This document shows positions 33,078-36,972 of a stretch of 36,972 nt of DNA, in pieces. The notes beneath the pieces are model-generated. The model was not told where the DNA came from, made no database searches, and was given only the letters and a program-made list of their open reading frames with translations. The stretch's first letter is position 1. Every line of letters starts with the position of its first letter. Both the position numbers and the translations under genes were made by a program. Source of the DNA: Actinomycetes bacterium (GTDB lineage Bacteria > Actinomycetota > Acidimicrobiia > Acidimicrobiales > JAAEMS01); contig JAAEMS010000179.1 in NCBI GenBank assembly GCA_024225275.1, positions 1-36,972 of the forward strand, given 5' to 3'.

Positions 33078-33736
33078 GGGGGACGCCGGGGGCTGTCGTA
33101 CTGGACCGCGACATCGTCGCCGGCGATGGCCGCGAAGGCCTGCTCTACCCAGTTCCCGTGATTGGCCAGGCTCTCGGGCAGCTCATCGCGGTGGAACCAC
33201 CCGACGTCGGACGTCTCGAGCGGGTGGGGCTGGAGCTCACCACCGATGGCATGGCAGTGGAAGACCAGTGAGTAGAGGGGGATCTGGGTGAAGCCCAGCC
33301 GCATACCGTCGAGCACCGCCACCAGCTGATGGACCTCACACTCGATACCGGTCTCCTCGAGGACCTCCTTCTCGACCACCTCGGCCGGCGAATAGCCGAT
33401 GTCGGCCCATCCGGTGGGATACAGCCACACCCCTGAGTCGGCCCGCTGAACCAGCAGGACCTGGCCCTGCTCGTTGCCCACGATTGCGCCCACGGCCACC
33501 TTGGGGGTGGCGTAGCCGGCCACGCCGGCACCCACCATCTTCATCCACTCGTCGATGTGGGACTCGTGGTCGATGTCGGAGCCTGCGGCCACCCGGATCT
33601 CACCGGCAACGGCCATGACCTCCTCGAACCGCTCCCTCTCGTAGAGGTTGTCGGTGAAACCCATCCCGGTACGGGCAATACCGGCCAGGGCCTCACTCCA
33701 CCGCAGCAGGTCGCTTCGGGTCGCCGGCTCGCTCAT
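33053..33736 (-). CDS. NUDIX hydrolase with NUDIX_N domain (YjhB-like)
   Basis: A 227-residue protein from the ATG at 33736. A helical NUDIX_N domain (LLRWSEALAGIARTGMGF, about 9-60) precedes a NUDIX fold. The box reads GWADIGYSP...KEVLEETGI, with Tyr for the first Glu and Lys for Arg, as in the YjhB/ADP-ribose pyrophosphatase-like branch. The metal-binding EE pair is intact. Family members hydrolyse nucleoside diphosphate derivatives. The start region is remarkable: three in-frame ATGs at 33736, 33766 and 33796, each behind GAGAGGG, so N-termini of +0, +10 or +20 residues (MGPPGREGEA/MGPPGREGKA) are possible. Its 3' end overlaps the peptidase gene. Confidence 0.87.
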   Translation of the reverse strand: MSEPATRSDLLRWSEALAGIARTGMGFTDNLYERERFEEVMAVAGEIRVAAGSDIDHESHIDEWMKMVGAGVAGYATPKVAVGAIVGNEQGQVLLVQRADSGVWLYPTGWADIGYSPAEVVEKEVLEETGIECEVHQLVAVLDGMRLGFTQIPLYSLVFHCHAIGGELQPHPLETSDVGWFHRDELPESLANHGNWVEQAFAAIAGDDVAVQYDSPRRPPWQGGSPS

Positions 33737-33821
33737 TGCCTTGCCCTCTCGGCCGGGCGGGCCCATTGCTTCGCCCTCTCGGCCGGGCGGGCCCATTGCT
33801 TCGCCCTCTCGGCCGGGCGGG
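33732..33821. repeat. three tandem 30-bp repeats spanning the NUDIX start site
   Basis: Copies lie at 33732-33761, 33762-33791 and 33792-33821. The last two are identical and the first differs at four positions. Read on the minus strand each copy contains GAGAGGG, 7 nt, then ATG, meaning a full ribosome site and start codon. Thirty bases is ten codons, so adding or losing copies never breaks either reading frame through it. Confidence 0.93.
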
Positions 33822-33843
33822 CCGGCTCACCGGGTTCGCTCAT
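33733..33843 (-). CDS. 36-residue upstream ORF coupled to the NUDIX gene
   Basis: The ATG at 33843 begins a short frame through all three repeats, encoding a basic peptide with the repeated unit ARPAERAKQW, and ends in a TGA (33735-33733) that overlaps the NUDIX ATG as ATGA. TACGCT lies 7 nt upstream, so it is probably translated from a leaderless mRNA, and its terminating ribosomes could restart on the NUDIX gene. The first residues (MSEP) are the same as those of the NUDIX protein itself, so it probably arose by duplication of the gene start. The peptide may have no function of its own. Confidence 0.5.
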   Translation of the reverse strand: MSEPGEPARPAERAKQWARPAERAKQWARPAERARQ

Positions 33844-33850
33844 GTCGTAG

Positions 33851-33856
33851 AGCGTA
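33851..33856 (-). promoter_or_regulatory. -10 box of the upstream ORF/NUDIX transcript (leaderless type)
   Basis: TACGCT on the minus strand ends 7 nt before the ATG at 33843. Only 24 bp separate it from the oppositely directed TACCCT of the ABC-F gene, so the two promoters face away from each other and share upstream DNA. Confidence 0.5.
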
Positions 33857-33880
33857 GGCTGCTTCCCGGCTCCGACCCCG

Positions 33881-33886
33881 TACCCT
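33881..33886 (+). promoter_or_regulatory. -10 box of the ABC-F gene (leaderless type)
   Basis: TACCCT lies 8 nt before the GTG at 33895; no ribosome site is seen. Confidence 0.5.
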
Positions 33887-33894
33887 GAATCGCC

Positions 33895-35892
33895 GTGCTC
33901 ACCGTATCGGGGCTGGCCAAAGCCCACGGATCCCGTCGCTTGTTCGACGATGTCACCCTCCAACTCTCGCCGGGCCGACGTATCGCGCTCATCGGCGGCA
34001 ACGGTGTGGGCAAGACCACCCTGCTGGAGATCATCACCGGCCACCAGGACGCCGACTCCGGCGTGATCCATCGATCCAAGGACCTGCGGGTCGGCTACCT
34101 CGCCCAGGAGCTGCCGCCAGCCACCGATCGGTCGGTGCTCGACGAAACTCTCGACGGTGCCGCCCACATCACCGGGCTGGCCCACCGCCTCCGCGAGCTC
34201 GAGGCTCAGCTCGAGAACCTGACCGACGATGAAGACGGCTCCCGGGCCGAGAAGATCATCAATGAGTACGGCCACGTCCAACACCAGTTCGAACAGGTCA
34301 ACGGCTACGCCATCGAGGCCGAGGCCCACCGGGTGCTCGCCGGCCTCGCCTTCCCGCCCGAGTGGAACGAGAGGCCCATCCGCGAGCTGTCGGGAGGGTG
34401 GCGGATGCGGGTGGCGTTGGCCAAGCTCCTCCTGTCCGAACCCGACGTCCTGATCCTCGACGAACCCACCAACCACCTCGACGTCGACTCGGTCGACTGG
34501 CTCGAGAACCATCTGGCCAACTGGTCGGGCTCCCTCCTGTTCGTCAGCCACGACCGCGACTTCATCGACGGCATCGCCAATCGCATCGTCGAGGTCGCTC
34601 CCGGTCAGGTCAGCGAGTACGTAGGCACCTTCGTCGAGTACGTGGCCGCCCGCGAGGACCGGCTGGCCCAGCTCGAGGCCCAGGCGGCCCAGCAGCGCCG
34701 CAAGATCGAGCACGCCGAGGCCTTCATCGAGCGCTTCCGGTACAAGGCCACCAAGGCCCGACAGGTCCAGTCGCGCATCAAGGCCGTCGAGAAGCTCGAC
34801 CTGATCGAGGTGCCCACCGCCAAGCAGCTGGCCGCCAAGTTCGAGTTCCCCGAGCCCCAACGCTCCAGTCGAGTGGTGGCCGAGCTCGAGAACGCCACCA
34901 TGGGTTACGACGGCCAGACCATCCTGGCCAACGTCAACATGGTGGTGGAGCGAGGCCGCAAGATCGCCCTCGTCGGCCCCAACGGCGCAGGCAAGACGAC
35001 CCTGATTCGCCTCATCACCGGTGAGCTCGAACCCACCGAGGGCAGCGTCACCATCGGGAACAATGTCGACACCTCGTCCTTCGCCCAGGACCAGGCCGAG
35101 GACATGGACCCCCTACGCACCGTGTACCAGGAGCTCATCACGGTCGTGCCCAAGAGCTCGTCCCGCAACTGGCGCACCGTTCTGGGGTCGTTCGGGTTCA
35201 CCGGCGACGCCGCCGACCGCAAGGTCCAGGACCTTTCGGGGGGTGAGCGCACCCGCCTGGCCCTGGCCAAGACGATGGTGGTACCGGTCAACCTCCTGGT
35301 CCTCGATGAGCCCACCAACCATCTCGACCTCCCGAGCTGCGACGTCCTCGAAGACGCCCTCCGGGCCTACACCGGCACCGTCCTGCTGGTCACCCACGAT
35401 CGCCACCTCATCCGCGGTGTCGCCGATGCCATCGTCGAGGTCCGCAACGGGAAGGCCGTCTGGCACGAGGGGGTCCCCGAGAAGGTGATGCACCCGGCCG
35501 GTTCGATCGAAGCCGACCGTGGCGCTACCCAGGTCGCGACCACCAAGAAGGCCAACCGAACCAAGAAGCCGTCGTCGGCGTCGAACGAGAAGCGGCCCCC
35601 CAACAAGGCTGACCGCAAACAGACCAAGCGGACCGAAGCCGAAGACCGCAACACCAGGCATGTGAACACACGCGATCTGCGTAAGGCCGTGAACTCGGCC
35701 GAACGGAAGTGGGAGAAGGCCGAGACCAAGGTGGCCGAGCTCCAGGCCCAGCTCGCCGATCCGGCCGTCTACGGGGACACCGACCAGATGAAGACGCTCA
35801 TCGCCGAGCACGAGCAGGCCAAGGACGCGGCAGCGAGCCTCATGACCGCGTGGGAAACGGCCAGCGAGAAGCTCGACCGAGCCCAGCGTTAG
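33895..35892 (+). CDS. ABC-F family ATPase (Uup/EttA-like)
   Basis: A 665-residue soluble protein with two ABC ATPase domains and no membrane segments. Walker A motifs are GGNGVGKTT and GPNGAGKTT, signature motifs LSGGWRMR and LSGGERTR, and both Walker B motifs run into LDEPTNHLD. Between them lies the P-site tRNA-interaction linker ([20 protein letters not shown]). The C-terminus has a Lys-rich segment (about 540-590) and a coiled coil (about 590-665), as in Uup. ABC-F proteins bind the ribosome E site and relieve stalling or, in some cases, antibiotic block. It is divergent from the NUDIX transcript; nothing suggests a resistance role. Confidence 0.93.
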   Translation: MLTVSGLAKAHGSRRLFDDVTLQLSPGRRIALIGGNGVGKTTLLEIITGHQDADSGVIHRSKDLRVGYLAQELPPATDRSVLDETLDGAAHITGLAHRLRELEAQLENLTDDEDGSRAEKIINEYGHVQHQFEQVNGYAIEAEAHRVLAGLAFPPEWNERPIRELSGGWRMRVALAKLLLSEPDVLILDEPTNHLDVDSVDWLENHLANWSGSLLFVSHDRDFIDGIANRIVEVAPGQVSEYVGTFVEYVAAREDRLAQLEAQAAQQRRKIEHAEAFIERFRYKATKARQVQSRIKAVEKLDLIEVPTAKQLAAKFEFPEPQRSSRVVAELENATMGYDGQTILANVNMVVERGRKIALVGPNGAGKTTLIRLITGELEPTEGSVTIGNNVDTSSFAQDQAEDMDPLRTVYQELITVVPKSSSRNWRTVLGSFGFTGDAADRKVQDLSGGERTRLALAKTMVVPVNLLVLDEPTNHLDLPSCDVLEDALRAYTGTVLLVTHDRHLIRGVADAIVEVRNGKAVWHEGVPEKVMHPAGSIEADRGATQVATTKKANRTKKPSSASNEKRPPNKADRKQTKRTEAEDRNTRHVNTRDLRKAVNSAERKWEKAETKVAELQAQLADPAVYGDTDQMKTLIAEHEQAKDAAASLMTAWETASEKLDRAQR

Positions 35893-35969
35893 CCAGGAGC
35901 CGTTCAGCCCTCGGGCGGCGCGAACCTGCACGAAGCTGATCGTCCTTGGCGGCGATCTGGGGTTTTCGG

Positions 35970-36672
35970 TCACCCTGTCGACTCATGGGTGGTGAACCTG
36001 AGCAGTGAGGACGTGGCGGAGAGAAGGATCGATCTCGGCCACCATGGGTTTCGTCGCGGCGCGCCAGGCGGGCGTCGAGGGCGAGACGGGCCGACAGGGC
36101 CCGGGCGGTCGGTGTCGATGACGGTCAGGAGATCGCAGTCGACCCGCACCACTCGCTCGCCTCGGGCCATGAGATCGCGGAGAGTCAGCCTCGGTGAGGG
36201 CATGCCGATGTCGTGGAGCAGGGCGCCAACCACGAGAAGGTCGGGGCGGCCGACCCCCGCGGTGAGCCCACTGGCGTTGGCCGCCGCCTCGCACAGGTGA
36301 CGGTCGATGGTGAACGTGTGGTGGGCGTTGCGCTGGGGCTTGCACCGGACCGGCGTCGCGGTGCCTGATCGCGGTCCGATCGGCCAGGGCGCGAAGCCAC
36401 TTGTTGGCCCGGTTCCGGAAGCGCCTACGGGCGGCCTCGGCCAGGACCTCGATGTCGGTTGAGCGCCGATGCACGATCAGGAGGTCGAGATCAGAGCCAG
36501 GGCTGAGCTCGCGACGGCCATGACCCCCGACGGCCACCAGTGCCGCCTCGGCCGGTGAGCCCGCATCCGCCCACAGCCCGCCCAACCACTCGTCGATCCG
36601 TTGGCTGTACGCCTGGCAGAAGGCCCGGCCCCGCAGGGTCTCGTCGGCCGGCAGACCAGGGGCGATGGTCAT
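35970..36672 (-). pseudogene. glnD: glnD (PII uridylyl/adenylyltransferase), collapsed by several internal deletions
   Basis: Pieces of GlnD appear in the right order within about 700 nt, where a full gene needs 2.2-2.6 kb. The nucleotidyltransferase motif VGGHGRRELSPGSDLDLLIVH is near the start, followed by the helical-domain piece RFRNRANKWLRALADRTAIRH. In another frame come the HD-domain start RNAHHTFTIDRHLCEAA, then LLVVGALLHDIG. After a jump come a HALTEADS piece (shifted frame) and an ACT-like ERVVRVDCDLLTVIDTDRPG. At least three deletions and two frame changes separate them. The ATG at 36672 follows the glnB stop codon after 19 nt, so it once formed an operon with glnB. The protein cannot be a working GlnD. 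Confidence 0.75.
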
Positions 36673-36691
36673 GAGGCCAGTGGGGGCGAGC

Positions 36692-36972
36692 TCAGAGGGC
36701 CTCGGGGCCGAGCTCACCCGTTCGGATGCGGGTGACCGGGCCGGCGTCGGCGACCCAGATCTTGCCGTCGCCGATGCGGTCGGTGCGGGCAACACCGGCC
36801 ACCGCGTCGACGATGCGGTCGGCGTCGGCGTCGGCGCACAGGATCTCGATCCGAGCCTTCGGGACGAAGCCAACTTCGCACTCGACACCCCGGTAGACCT
36901 CGGTGTGGCCACCCTGGCGGCCGAAGCCAGTGACTTCGGTGACGGTGGCGCCCCCGACCCCCTCCCCCTCGA
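36692..36972 (-). CDS. glnB: PII nitrogen-regulatory protein, C-terminal part (5' end outside window)
   Basis: Ninety-two C-terminal residues of a PII protein are present; the start lies beyond the window edge. TVTEVTGFGRQGGHTEVYRG covers strand 2 and the T-loop, with the Tyr (HTEVYRG) that GlnD modifies. IGDGKIWV and RIRTGELGPEAL are the usual C-terminal ATP/2-oxoglutarate-site segments. The second PII signature reads EILCADADADRIVDAV. PII trimers sense ATP/ADP and 2-oxoglutarate and control ammonium uptake and glutamine metabolism. The adjacent glnD, which would modify the T-loop Tyr, is broken. Whether an amtB gene precedes it cannot be seen. Confidence 0.93.
   Translation of the reverse strand, partial: EGEGVGGATVTEVTGFGRQGGHTEVYRGVECEVGFVPKARIEILCADADADRIVDAVAGVARTDRIGDGKIWVADAGPVTRIRTGELGPEAL

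Noticed and set aside
33053..33736. NUDIX box with Tyr instead of Glu as a sign of inactivity
   Set aside because: The YjhB-like branch with a NUDIX_N domain commonly has GWADxGxSP there and keeps the essential EE pair, so it is a family trait.
33732..33821. CRISPR array
   Set aside because: The three 30-bp units are directly adjacent with no spacers and cover a gene start.

Overview
This is a GC-rich, gene-dense chromosomal window that reads as an actinobacterium. The clues are strong G/C third-position bias, many apparently leaderless genes with a TANNNT -10 box 6-9 nt before the start codon, an Rv2466c-like (mycothiol-type) DsbA protein, a DUF222/13E12-type HNH protein, a PAC2-family protein and a WS/DGAT-type acyltransferase. 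The mix of a class Ia-type NrdAB with many acyl-CoA enzymes would suit Acidimicrobiia, but that rank is inference. No rRNA, tRNA, CRISPR array, prophage or intact insertion sequence was recognised.

Layout. 1-4250: ribonucleotide reductase operon nrdA-nrdB (minus) behind a sigma70-type promoter, two NrdR-like boxes and a long structured leader. 4250-8150: a secreted PQQ-type sugar dehydrogenase lipoprotein, an MFS exporter and a geranylgeranyl-reductase-family flavoprotein. 8214-11880: a two-gene acyl-CoA carboxylase (carboxyltransferase, then biotin carboxylase/BCCP). 11890-14600: a small membrane protein, an HNH endonuclease-like gene and a patch of decayed genes. 14558-23052: small-molecule and acyl-CoA metabolism, with an Rv2466c-like protein, an APH-fold kinase, a two-domain class III CoA-transferase, a lytic transglycosylase, and an operon pairing a class III CoA-transferase with a 2-hydroxyacyl-CoA lyase/oxalyl-CoA decarboxylase-type ThDP enzyme. 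23131-28794: a large unknown acidic protein, a nitrile hydratase relic, a GNAT/transketolase-like operon and a PAC2 gene. 28850-33736: a broken P450 with an intact ferredoxin, a WS/DGAT-like protein lacking the second active-site His, an M1-like metallopeptidase lipoprotein and a NUDIX gene with triplicated start sites. 33895-36972: an ABC-F ATPase, a collapsed glnD and the 3' part of a PII (glnB) gene.

Two themes stand out. First, several genes (glnD, P450, nitrile hydratase, an alpha/beta hydrolase, possibly the CaiB-type transferase) look like relics eroded by internal deletions that left recognisable fragments in the right order; read-level assembly errors must be excluded. Second, expression signals are unusually legible: leaderless -10 boxes, the NrdR/promoter block, and the NUDIX start region, where a 30-bp tandem repeat carries a ribosome site and ATG in every copy behind a leaderless 36-codon upstream ORF whose stop overlaps the NUDIX start.
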